A stretch of DNA of 10,044 nucleotides from Candidatus Cloacimonadota bacterium (GCA_020532365.1 JAJBBL010000226.1:1-10044), one strand, 5' to 3'; positions 1 to 7,855 are shown, counted from the stretch's first letter. The notes: generated by a model from the sequence alone, not told the origin. Numbers and translations are program-made.

Positions 1-2403
1 CCGGTGGGTCCGGGCAGAGGTTCCGGTGCCGGTTCTTTGGTTGCCTATTGTATGGAGATAACCGATATCGATCCGATTAAATACAATCTGATCTTTGAGA
101 GGTTTCTCAACCCTGAAAGAATAAGCATGCCCGATTTTGACATCGATTTTTGTTACGAACGGCGCCAAGAGGTTATCGACTATGTAACTGAAAAATACGG
201 TTCTGAGCGGGTGGCTCAGATAGCGACTTTCGGAACTTTGAAAGTCAAAGCCGTCATAAAAGATGTTGCTAGGGTTTTGGATATCCCGTTTGCCGAAGCA
301 ACAAGGATTGTCAATTTAATTCCCGATGTCCTGGCAGATGACCAACAGAGTGGAAATCCCCGTAAGCTTACGGTTCAGGGAGTCCTTGATTCAATCGAGC
401 CGCTGAGAGAACTTGAACAGCAAGGGGGTGTTTATGGGGAGCTGTTCAGTGTTGCAAAACGACTGGAGGGGTTTAACCGACATACCTCTACCCATGCTGC
501 GGGAGTGGTTATCGGAAAAAAAGATTTAACCGAATATATCCCCTTATACAGAGATCCAAAAACCGGAGCTATCACAACTCAATACACTATGGATATGCTG
601 GAAGGCTGTGGTTTAATAAAGATGGACTTTTTAGGACTAAAGACCTTAACTCTAATCAAACACACCGAAAACCTGGTCAGGAAAAAAGTACCCAACTTCT
701 CAGTCACTGAAGTCAGCGAAGAGGATGAGCAAACTTTTGAGATGCTCAGCCGCGGCGACAGCGGTGGAGTATTCCAGTTTGAAAGTATGGGGATGAGAAG
801 AGTCCTTAAAGACACAAAGCCAAACTCAATTGAAGATTTGGTTGCTTTAAATGCCCTCTATCGTCCCGGCCCGATGGCCAATATTCCGAAATTTATCGAG
901 TCCAAAAATAATAAACAAAAGATTGACTACTACCATGAGGATTTGGAAGAGGTTCTAAAAACCACATACGGAGTTATTGTTTATCAGGAACAGGTAATGA
1001 AAGTTGCCCAGATTATCGGGGGATACACCTTGGCAAATGCCGATCTTTTAAGACGGGCAATGGGGAAAAAAGAGGCTGCGGTAATGGCAAAAGAGAAAAA
1101 GAGATTTCTCGCCGGTGCCCAAAAGAAAGGCTACTCGCCCCATGTTGCCGACTCCATCTTTGAGATGTTGCTGCCGTTTGCCGGATACGGATTTAACAAA
1201 AGCCATGCTGCTGCCTATTCGGTCATAGCCTACCGGACAGCCTATCTTAAAGCAAACTTTCCATCTGAATTTATGGCTGCCAACCTAACAAACGAGATGG
1301 GAAATCCCGATAAATTTTCCCAGTATCTCAGTGAAACTAAAGCAATGGGTTTAGAGATAGAACCCCCCTCAATCAACGACAGCGAGCGTCAGTTCACCGT
1401 TGTCGATAATAAAATTATTTACGGCTTACAGGGAATTAAAAACGTCGGAGAAGCGGCGGTTGAGTCGATTCTTAAAGAGCGGAGGGAAAACGGCCCCTAT
1501 AAAAGTTTTTTAGATTTTTTATACCGCAACGAAAGCAGAGTTCTCAACTCAAAATTACTTGAGTCTCTGATATTAGCCGGTTCTTTTGACAAATTAAATA
1601 TAAACAGACCGACTTTAATGGCTAATTTGGAGATGGCGGTTAAGCATGCCCAACGGCACCACGAAAGCAGTGCCTATGGGCAGGCTTCGCTCTTTGATTC
1701 CCAGGAAGACTCTTTTGTCGAGACATTTGAGATGCAGGAAGTACCTGATTCAACTCTTTTAGAGAAATTAGAGACGGAAAAACAACTTCTGGGTTTTTAT
1801 GTCAGCGGGCATCCCATGGATATGTATCGACTTATCTGGGAAAAAATCGTGACTGTTAATCTGAAGGAGGAGGAACGACTCCCTTTAAGCAGGTCGATTA
1901 AACTTGTTGCAATGGTTACGAATTTGAAGGAAATTACAACCAGAGGCGGTAATGGTAACAGAATGGCTTTCATTGAGTTAACCGATTTTAACGGAACAAT
2001 TGAGGCGGTCGCTTTTCCGAATGTTTATCAGGAGATTGCACAACTTTTAAGAGTCGATAAAGTTTTTGGCTTTTTAGGGAAGTTTGAAAAAAGAGACGAA
2101 AAACTCTCTTTTATAATCGAAGGGATTAAAGAACCTGAAGAGCTGCAACCTGAAACATTGAGGGAGGCTCATTTGATTTTAATCGAGGAGTACTGCGACC
2201 CCAATTCCCTTCGTTCGGTTATGGATACCTGCATCACCTACAGGGGAAACTGTGAATTACAAATCCACATTGTTTCAAACTACCAAGGTTCCAAAACAAG
2301 CCGAATAATAAAAGCCGGCAGGGAGTTTTCGGTAAACAGTAACAGCGATTTTGTTGAAGCTCTGAAAAAACATCAAGCTGTCAGCGATATCTGGTTTAAT
2401 TGA
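1..2403 (+). CDS. dnaE: DNA polymerase III alpha subunit, 5'-truncated by the window edge
   Basis: Catalytic subunit of the replicative DNA polymerase, adding nucleotides at the fork. The frame is open at base 1 and already lies in the palm domain (VGPGRGSGAGS), so about 350-390 residues including the PHP domain are missing; no start is visible. The catalytic aspartates are present: PDFDIDF at 130-150 gives two (133, 139), and MDFLGL gives the third (625). These correspond to D401, D403 and D555 of E. coli DnaE. Further on are fingers motifs such as YGVIVYQEQVMK and LLRRAMGKK, the GFNKSHAAAY segment, a helix-hairpin-helix (GLQGIKNVGE, from 1423), a probable beta-clamp binding motif QASLF (1681-1695), an OB-fold (about 1897-2060) and a C-terminal region that in this family contacts the clamp loader. 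It is the DnaE type, not PolC, and shows no intein or frameshift. The TGA stop is 14 bases before the next gene. Identity is very secure. Confidence 0.98.
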   Translation, partial: PVGPGRGSGAGSLVAYCMEITDIDPIKYNLIFERFLNPERISMPDFDIDFCYERRQEVIDYVTEKYGSERVAQIATFGTLKVKAVIKDVARVLDIPFAEATRIVNLIPDVLADDQQSGNPRKLTVQGVLDSIEPLRELEQQGGVYGELFSVAKRLEGFNRHTSTHAAGVVIGKKDLTEYIPLYRDPKTGAITTQYTMDMLEGCGLIKMDFLGLKTLTLIKHTENLVRKKVPNFSVTEVSEEDEQTFEMLSRGDSGGVFQFESMGMRRVLKDTKPNSIEDLVALNALYRPGPMANIPKFIESKNNKQKIDYYHEDLEEVLKTTYGVIVYQEQVMKVAQIIGGYTLANADLLRRAMGKKEAAVMAKEKKRFLAGAQKKGYSPHVADSIFEMLLPFAGYGFNKSHAAAYSVIAYRTAYLKANFPSEFMAANLTNEMGNPDKFSQYLSETKAMGLEIEPPSINDSERQFTVVDNKIIYGLQGIKNVGEAAVESILKERRENGPYKSFLDFLYRNESRVLNSKLLESLILAGSFDKLNINRPTLMANLEMAVKHAQRHHESSAYGQASLFDSQEDSFVETFEMQEVPDSTLLEKLETEKQLLGFYVSGHPMDMYRLIWEKIVTVNLKEEERLPLSRSIKLVAMVTNLKEITTRGGNGNRMAFIELTDFNGTIEAVAFPNVYQEIAQLLRVDKVFGFLGKFEKRDEKLSFIIEGIKEPEELQPETLREAHLILIEEYCDPNSLRSVMDTCITYRGNCELQIHIVSNYQGSKTSRIIKAGREFSVNSNSDFVEALKKHQAVSDIWFN

Positions 2404-2406
2404 TAT

Positions 2407-2411
2407 GGAGG
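2407..2411 (+). promoter_or_regulatory. Shine-Dalgarno GGAGG deciding the yggT start
   Basis: GGAGG lies six bases before the ATG at 2418. A TTG at 2400 in the same frame would overlap the dnaE stop and has no such site in front, so the ATG is preferred. Confidence 0.8.
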
Positions 2412-2417
2412 AAAATC

Positions 2418-3008
2418 ATGGGAGAATTTGCCCGATTTATTAGTCGCCTTCTCTATCTGTACAATATTTTAATAGTAGTCAGGATTCTTTTACAGTGGGT
2501 AAATCAAGCCAAACTAAGAGACAACGAAAGCGATTTCGGAAAAGTCTTGGCTTCCATTGTTGATCCTTATTTAAATATTTTCAGAAATCTCACATTTTTA
2601 AAGAGGGGAACGATTGACTTTACCCCTTTAGTGGCCCTTTGGATTGTCGGAATCTTTCAAAAAATCTTTTTGAGTATTGCCAATGCCGGGCGTTTTTCCA
2701 TAGGGATTATTTTGGCAACAATTATTCAAACATTCTGGAGTTCAATAGTCAGTTTAGTTCTTACAGTCTTAATCATTGTTTTGGCAGTGCGAATCTATCT
2801 CTCATACAACCGTAATCCAAACTCAATCAGATACATAGCCCTGATAGACAATGTTCTTCGGAAGTTACTCGATTTTGTACACACTAACTTTTTTAGGGGC
2901 AGAGAGGTCTCCTCAAGAACCCTTTTGTGGAGTACTTTGGCTTTGGTTATAGTCGTCTACATAGTTTGCTCCCTCTTAATCGGCCTACTTATTTCGGTTT
3001 TAGTCTAA
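2418..3008 (+). CDS. yggT: YggT/YlmG family integral membrane protein
   Basis: A 196-residue hydrophobic protein made of two similar halves, each with two membrane segments. That is the arrangement of two-repeat YggT proteins such as the roughly 190-residue E. coli one. The first half has the family pattern: LIVVRILLQWV, then a polar stretch, then VDPYLNIFR and GTIDFTPLVALWIV. The second half repeats it more loosely with VLAVRIYLSY, LRKLLDFVHTNFF and LLWSTLALVIVVYIV. It sits in the cytoplasmic membrane. Molecular function is not settled: members have been linked to osmotic stress tolerance, nucleoid or division behaviour (YlmG), and cytochrome b6 maturation in plastids. It lies 14 bases after dnaE and 12 before recG, so it is co-transcribed with replication and repair genes; a functional link is only inference. 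The start is fixed by the GGAGG before it. Confidence 0.85.
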   Translation: MGEFARFISRLLYLYNILIVVRILLQWVNQAKLRDNESDFGKVLASIVDPYLNIFRNLTFLKRGTIDFTPLVALWIVGIFQKIFLSIANAGRFSIGIILATIIQTFWSSIVSLVLTVLIIVLAVRIYLSYNRNPNSIRYIALIDNVLRKLLDFVHTNFFRGREVSSRTLLWSTLALVIVVYIVCSLLIGLLISVLV

Positions 3009-3020
3009 AAAGGGTAAACC

Positions 3021-5096
3021 GTGTTTATAAGGGAACTTAAAGAGCCGCTGAGTTCTTTAAAGGGAGTCGGCAAACAAACATCGGCCGCTTACGCCTCTTT
3101 GGGGTTAAACAGCTGGGGGGATTTGCTTCTGTTAGCCCCCCGCTACTATGAAGACCGCCAAAACATAGTCCCTCTGGGTCTGGTTGCTGACGGCTCTTAT
3201 GCAAATACCTTTGTCCAAGTAATCTCCCACTCCTACTTTGGACCTCTGGGAAGAAAAACTCTGAAAGTTACCGTTTCTGATGTTAGCGGCCAAGGAGATG
3301 CAACAGCCTCTCTGCTCTGTTTTGGCAGAAACTTTCTTGCGAAAACTTTTAGGGTCGGATTACGATTTTATCTTTACGGGCAGTTTAATTTAAACTTTCG
3401 TGAGTTACAGAGTTCCCAATTTGAGATGGTCTTACTAAACAGTGAAGATTCCTTGCCTCCTGAGTTTGGGAAGTTAGTCCCGATTTATCCTTTAGCGGGA
3501 ACCCTCACCCAAAAAACGGTACGCCGAGATGTTAACAGACTATTGGCAATGACAGAGGAGTTTACCGAAGAGTTACCTGTTTCAATCAACCAAAGAAACT
3601 CTCTGCTTCCGATTAACGAAGCTTTAAACTATTTACACAATCCCCCCTCTTTAAAAAAGGGGGAACAAGCTTATTTTACTTTCAGTTTCATTGAACTGTT
3701 TTATCTTCTGTTTACCAACAGGCGTAAAAGCGGGCCGTCTGCCCAAGGGGCTTTTGATTTTAAGTTACTCGATATTCAAAAAAGATTTTTGGAAACTCTT
3801 TCGTTTAAACTGACAAAAGACCAAGAAGAGGTAACAAAAGAGATCTGTAACGATTTGTTGCAAGAGCGGGCAATGAACCGACTTTTGCAGGGGGATGTCG
3901 GTTCGGGTAAAACTTTGATTGCCTGGTTAAGTGCTCTTTTGGTGGTTGCACAAAAAAAACAGGTCGCATTCATGGCTCCTACGGAACTTTTAGCCCGACA
4001 ACATGCCGAACAGGCAGCCTCTTATTTGGAACCTTTAGGGGTTCGTTTGGCATTTTTAACAGGTTCGGTAAGTGCAAAAGGGAGAAAGCTTCTTTTGGAA
4101 GCCCTCGCTAACGGCGAGATAGATATAATTATTGGAACCCATGCCCTTTTTTCTACTCCGGTAAAATTTAAAAACCTCAGCTATATAATAATTGACGAAC
4201 AGCACCGTTTCGGAGTTGCCCAAAGAATAGCCCTTCTCCAGAAAGGGAAGAAGGTAGATGTCTTAATGATGAGCGCAACTCCGATTCCGAGAACCCTTGC
4301 CCTCACGGTATTTGGAGATTTGAACATCTCGACAATCAGGATGATGCCTTTAGGTAGAAAACCCATTACTACATACTTGGTCTCTAATCAGAGCCGCAAT
4401 AGGATGTATGCTTCAATTGAGGTTGAGTTTTCCCGTGGGCATCAAGCCTATTTTGTCTATCCGAGGATAGATGACCAAGGTTCCTCGAATTTAAGAGACG
4501 TGGAATCGATGTACAAATATCTAAGTACCGAAATTTATCCAAACATTAAAGCGGCTCTCATTCACAGCCGTCTTTCCGATGAAGAGAAGATTGATATCTT
4601 AAGAAAATTTAGGGCAAGAGAACTGACCTACCTTGTCTCGACAAGTGTTGTTGAAGTTGGAATTGATGTTCCAAACGCAACCTGCATGGTTATTGAGCAT
4701 GCCGAACATTTTGGACTCTCTGCTTTACATCAGCTGCGGGGACGGGTCGGAAGAAGCTCTCTCCAGTCTTACTGCTTTTTGGTTTATGAAGACAAGCTGA
4801 GTGAAGAAGCTAAAAAAAGGCTTCTTGTTATGAAAAACTCAAATGATGGATTTTATATAGCCGAACAAGACCTTCTTATAAGGGGGCCGGGGGAGGTTTC
4901 AGGCTTCAAACAATCGGGATTTTTAAAACTGAGATTTGCCTCCTTAACGGGAGATCCTCACCTTCTGGAGATTATAAGGGATGAAGCCGACGCTATTTTG
5001 GAGTCGGACGAAGGTTTAATAAAACTGGAGAATGCTCCCATTAGAGAGGTTTTATTAAAGGCTCCCCCTTTTGAAAATTTAACAATGGAAAGTTAG
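3021..5096 (+). CDS. recG: ATP-dependent DNA helicase RecG
   Basis: Superfamily 2 translocase that regresses stalled forks and processes recombination intermediates. At 691 residues it matches full-length E. coli RecG (693). The N-terminus has the usual LKGVGKQTSAAY and LLLAPRYYEDR elements. The wedge OB-fold covers about residues 62-137. Helicase motifs follow in order: Walker A GDVGSGKT (291-298), PTELLARQH, Walker B DEQH (392-395), MSATPIPRT, IHSRLSDEEK, STSVVEVGIDVP, and the arginine-finger motif QLRGRVGR (571-578). Near the C-terminus IRGPGEVSGFKQSG fits the RecG-specific region. The start is GTG with a modest AGGG six bases upstream; it agrees with the normal RecG N-terminus (FIREL). 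It is in an operon with yggT and rsmD. Residues around 208-217 (NPPSLKKGE) are encoded by a palindrome, listed separately. No motif is missing, so the enzyme should be active. Confidence 0.98.
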   Translation: MFIRELKEPLSSLKGVGKQTSAAYASLGLNSWGDLLLLAPRYYEDRQNIVPLGLVADGSYANTFVQVISHSYFGPLGRKTLKVTVSDVSGQGDATASLLCFGRNFLAKTFRVGLRFYLYGQFNLNFRELQSSQFEMVLLNSEDSLPPEFGKLVPIYPLAGTLTQKTVRRDVNRLLAMTEEFTEELPVSINQRNSLLPINEALNYLHNPPSLKKGEQAYFTFSFIELFYLLFTNRRKSGPSAQGAFDFKLLDIQKRFLETLSFKLTKDQEEVTKEICNDLLQERAMNRLLQGDVGSGKTLIAWLSALLVVAQKKQVAFMAPTELLARQHAEQAASYLEPLGVRLAFLTGSVSAKGRKLLLEALANGEIDIIIGTHALFSTPVKFKNLSYIIIDEQHRFGVAQRIALLQKGKKVDVLMMSATPIPRTLALTVFGDLNISTIRMMPLGRKPITTYLVSNQSRNRMYASIEVEFSRGHQAYFVYPRIDDQGSSNLRDVESMYKYLSTEIYPNIKAALIHSRLSDEEKIDILRKFRARELTYLVSTSVVEVGIDVPNATCMVIEHAEHFGLSALHQLRGRVGRSSLQSYCFLVYEDKLSEEAKKRLLVMKNSNDGFYIAEQDLLIRGPGEVSGFKQSGFLKLRFASLTGDPHLLEIIRDEADAILESDEGLIKLENAPIREVLLKAPPFENLTMES
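3641..3664 (+). repeat. G/C-run inverted repeat inside recG
   Basis: A run of six C and a run of five G flank a T-rich then A-rich centre. The RNA could form a hairpin with at least five C-G pairs, one further A-T pair, an A-C mismatch and more A-T pairs. It is translated in frame as NPPSLKKGE, near the linker between the wedge domain and the helicase core. It resembles in shape the short palindromic repeats scattered in some genomes, but only one copy is in this window. Confidence 0.4.
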
Positions 5097-5139
5097 CCTT
5101 CCATTGCAATTTATTTTTGTTAATCTTATTGTAGGCATT

Positions 5140-5676
5140 ATGAGAATCAGTGGGGGTCTTTACAAAGGGAGAGTCATCGTTTGCCCTCCGGGGGTCATAA
5201 GACCGGCGATGGAGAGAATGAGAGAATCCCTCTTCTCTATTTTAGGCGATATTTCGGATGAGCCCTTTTTAGATCTCTTTTCAGGCAGCGGCTTAGTCGG
5301 AATCGAGGCGGCAAGCAGAGGAGCCTCTCCTGTCCACTTAGTTGAATCAGATTGGAAAAAACACCCGATAATAAGAGGGAATATAAGCTTTGTAGAGCAG
5401 CAAATCAGACTGTTTCCGTCCGATGTTTTTAAATTCTTACCGAATGTAAAACAGCAGTACGAAATTGTTTATGCCGATCCCCCTTTTAACCTAAAAGAGA
5501 AAGACCGTATCGGTTTGTTAATTTCAAAACACAACGTCTTGAAACCCAGCGGTCTTTATATAATCCACTACCCTTCCGAGGAAAAAGAGGTTCTAAGTTT
5601 GACAATCGGAACTTTGAAAGCATTTGACGAGAGAAAATATGGGCGTTCGATTTTACGGTTTTACAAGGAGAGTTAA
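5140..5676 (+). CDS. rsmD: 16S rRNA (guanine-N2)-methyltransferase RsmD
   Basis: SAM-dependent methyltransferase which in E. coli makes m2G966 in 16S rRNA during assembly of the small subunit. The 178-residue protein has the family N-terminus MRISGGLYKGR followed by IRPAMERMRESLF, the usual RsmD RP..RVRE-like segment. The SAM-binding loop is FLDLFSGSGLVGIEA (from residue 43), and the catalytic motif is DPPF (113-116) in YADPPFNL. I start at the ATG at 5140 because homologues begin at this point; a TTG at 5104 would add 12 hydrophobic residues unlike the family. The ribosome site there is weak (TAGG four bases before the ATG). The gene lies 43 bases after recG and 5 before the thioesterase gene. 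In many bacteria rsmD is followed by coaD; here it is not. Size and motifs are normal. Confidence 0.93.
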   Translation: MRISGGLYKGRVIVCPPGVIRPAMERMRESLFSILGDISDEPFLDLFSGSGLVGIEAASRGASPVHLVESDWKKHPIIRGNISFVEQQIRLFPSDVFKFLPNVKQQYEIVYADPPFNLKEKDRIGLLISKHNVLKPSGLYIIHYPSEEKEVLSLTIGTLKAFDERKYGRSILRFYKES

Positions 5677-5681
5677 CTTAT

Positions 5682-6467
5682 ATGGAGATTGTTGACCAGA
5701 TTTTCAGTGAAAGCATCAGGGTAAAAAGTCACGAGGTTGATTCTTTTAATAAAGCTCATCCCCTCTACTATTTCCAACTTATGCAAGAGGTTGCCGGCTG
5801 CCACGCCTACCAAAGAGATATGGGTATTCCCCAACTTTTGAAAAAGGGAAAAACTTGGGTTGTCACCAGAACAAAAATGAGATTTTATGACTACGTTGAG
5901 TGGCCCGGCTCAATTACAGTTGAGACTTGGCCTCAAAAACCTTGGAAGTTCTATTTCCCACGGGTATGTAGGGCCTTTGATTCTGATAAAACGCTCCTCT
6001 TTGAATCCCTCAGTCACTGGGTTGTCGTAGATACATCCACTGGACGCCCTGTGAAACCAGAAAACTTTCCTTTTATGGAGATACCAAAAAACGAACCTGT
6101 TATCATAGACCCGGATTTAGGAAAAAGGGTTCAATTTAACAACTCGCAGGATTCAACTTTAATTGAATACCACCCTCAGATTCTCTATTGCGACATTGAT
6201 TTAAATCTACATGTTAATAATGTCGCTTATCTGCAGTGGATTTTGGACTCACTCTGCTTCTCCTTCAGAGATGAATATAAGTTACAGGAAGTTGACATCA
6301 CCTACATAGCACAAGCATTCAGAGACGATAAACTTGTAATTTATAGCAACAAACTTGAAAACGAAGAAAGTGTAACATTTAGCCATCAGGTAAATCGTTT
6401 AGACCAAGATAATGAAACTACTCAGCTTTGTAATGCCGAAACAAAATGGATTAAAAAAACTCAATAG
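5682..6467 (+). CDS. acyl-ACP thioesterase, FatA/FatB-like double hotdog
   Basis: Cytoplasmic enzyme expected to release fatty acids from acyl-acyl carrier protein. The 261-residue length fits bacterial members of the family, with two hotdog folds. The N-terminal fold shows GKTWVVTRTKMRFYDYVEWPG and SHWVVVDTSTGRPVKP. The second holds the active-site stretch YCDIDLNLHVNNVAYLQWILD, giving D173, N175 and H177 in the D-x-N-x-H pattern of plant FatB and Lactobacillus FAT. The Glu that normally follows in a Y-x-x-E context appears as Gln (Q211 in YIAQAF), a possible loss or alteration of one catalytic residue. AAGGAG ends eleven bases before the ATG, a rather long spacing, but no better start is seen. 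The gene is 5 bases after rsmD, so probably the last of the operon, and its stop overlaps the stop of slyX on the other strand. Family is secure; chain-length preference cannot be read from sequence. Confidence 0.9.
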   Translation: MEIVDQIFSESIRVKSHEVDSFNKAHPLYYFQLMQEVAGCHAYQRDMGIPQLLKKGKTWVVTRTKMRFYDYVEWPGSITVETWPQKPWKFYFPRVCRAFDSDKTLLFESLSHWVVVDTSTGRPVKPENFPFMEIPKNEPVIIDPDLGKRVQFNNSQDSTLIEYHPQILYCDIDLNLHVNNVAYLQWILDSLCFSFRDEYKLQEVDITYIAQAFRDDKLVIYSNKLENEESVTFSHQVNRLDQDNETTQLCNAETKWIKKTQ

Positions 6468-6658
6468 TGAGGGGGCCTTTCTGAAGGAACTTCTCCTTTC
6501 TGCATCTGTTTAATTTGTCCTTCTATAATCTCTACTCTTTTTAAAAGGGTTTCCAAGTTTCTACCCTGTTTAATGAGTAACTCATCTAAAGTCATAACCG
6601 TCTCTTCCAAATAGGTCTCTTTAATCTCCAGTTGTGTAACTCTCTCTTCAGTTGTCAC
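6461..6658 (-). CDS. slyX: SlyX family small coiled-coil protein
   Basis: A 65-residue acidic protein, close to E. coli SlyX (72). Nearly all of it is a predicted helix with heptad-like hydrophobic spacing (VTQLEIKETYLEETV, LIKQGRNLETLLKRVEIIEGQI), so a coiled-coil oligomer is expected. It ends in the family's proline-rich tail with terminal PPHY. The biochemical role of SlyX is unknown; the name comes from its position beside slyD in E. coli, and slyD is not here. The start is GTG at 6658-6656, supported by AGGAG seven bases upstream on the - strand (6670-6666). The last 7 bases overlap the 3' end of the thioesterase gene tail-to-tail. It is divergent from the HTH regulator gene, which could share its control region. 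Confidence 0.88.
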   Translation of the reverse strand: MTTEERVTQLEIKETYLEETVMTLDELLIKQGRNLETLLKRVEIIEGQIKQMQKGEVPSERPPHY

Positions 6659-6772
6659 TTTTTATCTCCTGCTGTTGTCCATTTTGCACCACAAAAAGAG
6701 TTGTTTCAACAATGTATACTATACCCTACCAAATTGTTGCACTTTGGTGCATAATCAAAACTGAGGTAAAAA
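6659..6772. promoter_or_regulatory. divergent slyX/regulator control region with inverted repeats
   Basis: This 114-base gap must hold the start signals for both genes. Inverted repeats seen: TGCACCA (6685-6691) with TGGTGCA (6745-6751); a tighter palindrome TGCAC-TTTG-GTGCA (6738-6751); TTGTT-TC-AACAA (6701-6712); and CAACAAT (6707-6713) with ATTGTTG (6733-6739). A TATACTATAC stretch near 6715-6724 could give -10 elements on either strand, but I see no convincing -35 partner for the + strand. GAGG at 6763-6766 is the ribosome site for the regulator, and AGGAG on the - strand at 6670-6666 serves slyX. The GTGCA-type palindrome close to the regulator start suggests self-regulation, which is inference. 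Confidence 0.55.
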
Positions 6773-7741
6773 ATGAAAGGAGAACGAGTTGCCCAGTTAA
6801 ACCTTCTTCTGCACTCCCACCCTGAGGGATTAAGAAGGGCTGAAATTGCCCGCAGATTAGGTGTTCACCGCTCCACAATCAGCCGCTATATCGATAAATT
6901 AAAAGAGTACATCGATATCTACGAAGAGAATAACTTAATTAAAATAAGAAGTAGCGAAAAAGATGAAAACATCTCTTTAAGTCTTTATGAGTCATTAGCC
7001 TTTAACCTTTCGGCTGAGATTCTCTCTTCAAACACAGACTTTCAAAACCCTCACCTAGCCAGCGGTTTAAGAAAAATTGCAATGAATATGCGCTCATACG
7101 CCCCCAAGATTTCGGACAATATTTTAACCCTAGCCGAATCAATAGACCAAGAAATGCATAAAAAAAAGGAAGCTTCGGGAAAATTCAATGCAATTTTAGA
7201 GGTCTTAATCGACAGTTGGGTTTCAGGAAAGATGGTCCACCTACAACACAAAAAAGATTCTGAAGTATTGGAAACAGAATTTGCCCCTTACTTTATCGGT
7301 TTCAGAGAAGAAGAGGGGGGAAGAAACCCAATAAGCGTGACCGGAAGATTGAGACACACCTCTGAAATAACTACCATCGACATCAAATCAATCTTAAGTG
7401 CCGTAATATTAGATCAAACCTACACGATTCCCGACAACCTCAAACCATTTCAGAAAAGAGATTCATCACAATCTTACGACAGCATCGACTTTGTTCCTTT
7501 GGTTTTAAAGGTTAAAGAGAAATCGGCAATCAACTCTTTTAGAACACTTAATCACACTCCCATCAGGTACGAGAAAAACGAAAATGGGGAGACTTTCTGT
7601 TACATGGAAGCCGAAAATTCAATTGAACTGATTTTACGGTTAATTCAATGTATCGACAGTGTTGAGATAATTAAGCCCCTTAGTTTCAGAAAACAGTTTG
7701 TTGCAATGTTGGAAAAAATATTGGCCATCTACTCAAACTGA
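6773..7741 (+). CDS. HTH transcriptional regulator with WYL-like C-terminal region
   Basis: A 322-residue protein with an N-terminal winged helix-turn-helix of the HTH_11/DeoR type: LLLHSHPEGLRRAEIARRL then GVHRSTISRYIDKLKEY (residues 11-46), with a wing near EENNLIKI. A helical linker follows (about 70-135). From about residue 138 the pattern resembles a WYL domain and its C-terminal extension: WVSGKMVHLQHKK, a conserved-looking FAPYFIGF, a basic-aromatic strand, and SILSAVILDQTY. The WYL tripeptide itself is absent, with NPISVTGR (185-192 region) in the equivalent place. WYL proteins sense ligands, often nucleic acid-related, and act as regulators. The target here is unknown; the neighbouring divergent slyX and its own promoter are the obvious candidates. 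ATG with GAGG six bases upstream. DNA binding is well supported; the WYL assignment is moderate. Confidence 0.75.
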   Translation: MKGERVAQLNLLLHSHPEGLRRAEIARRLGVHRSTISRYIDKLKEYIDIYEENNLIKIRSSEKDENISLSLYESLAFNLSAEILSSNTDFQNPHLASGLRKIAMNMRSYAPKISDNILTLAESIDQEMHKKKEASGKFNAILEVLIDSWVSGKMVHLQHKKDSEVLETEFAPYFIGFREEEGGRNPISVTGRLRHTSEITTIDIKSILSAVILDQTYTIPDNLKPFQKRDSSQSYDSIDFVPLVLKVKEKSAINSFRTLNHTPIRYEKNENGETFCYMEAENSIELILRLIQCIDSVEIIKPLSFRKQFVAMLEKILAIYSN

Positions 7742-7855
7742 CCTCTTTCTTAGCAGCCAATTTTTCTTCGTTCACAAATTGTTTCATTTAATCAAATTTT
7801 AATGATATAGCCGCCTCTATTTTGTTTTCGTACATTTATGTGCATACATCATATT

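Larger units (their letters stand above)
1..6467 (+). other. probable operon dnaE-yggT-recG-rsmD-thioesterase
   Basis: Five same-strand genes with gaps of 14, 12, 43 and 5 bases and no terminator-like hairpin with a T-run between them. The promoter is outside the window. That they share a transcript is inference from spacing. Confidence 0.7.

Noticed and set aside
1..2403. Possible split or intein-containing dnaE
   Set aside because: The reading frame is continuous through all polymerase motifs without an inserted domain; only the left edge truncates it.
2400..2417. TTG start for the YggT protein six codons upstream
   Set aside because: It overlaps the dnaE stop and lacks a ribosome site; GGAGG sits correctly before the ATG at 2418.
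5104..5139. TTG start extending RsmD by 12 residues
   Set aside because: The extension is hydrophobic and unlike RsmD N-termini, which begin at the MRISGG equivalent.
6476..6487. CCTT-TCTG-AAGG hairpin near the thioesterase end as a terminator
   Set aside because: Four base pairs, no T-run, and it lies inside the slyX coding region.
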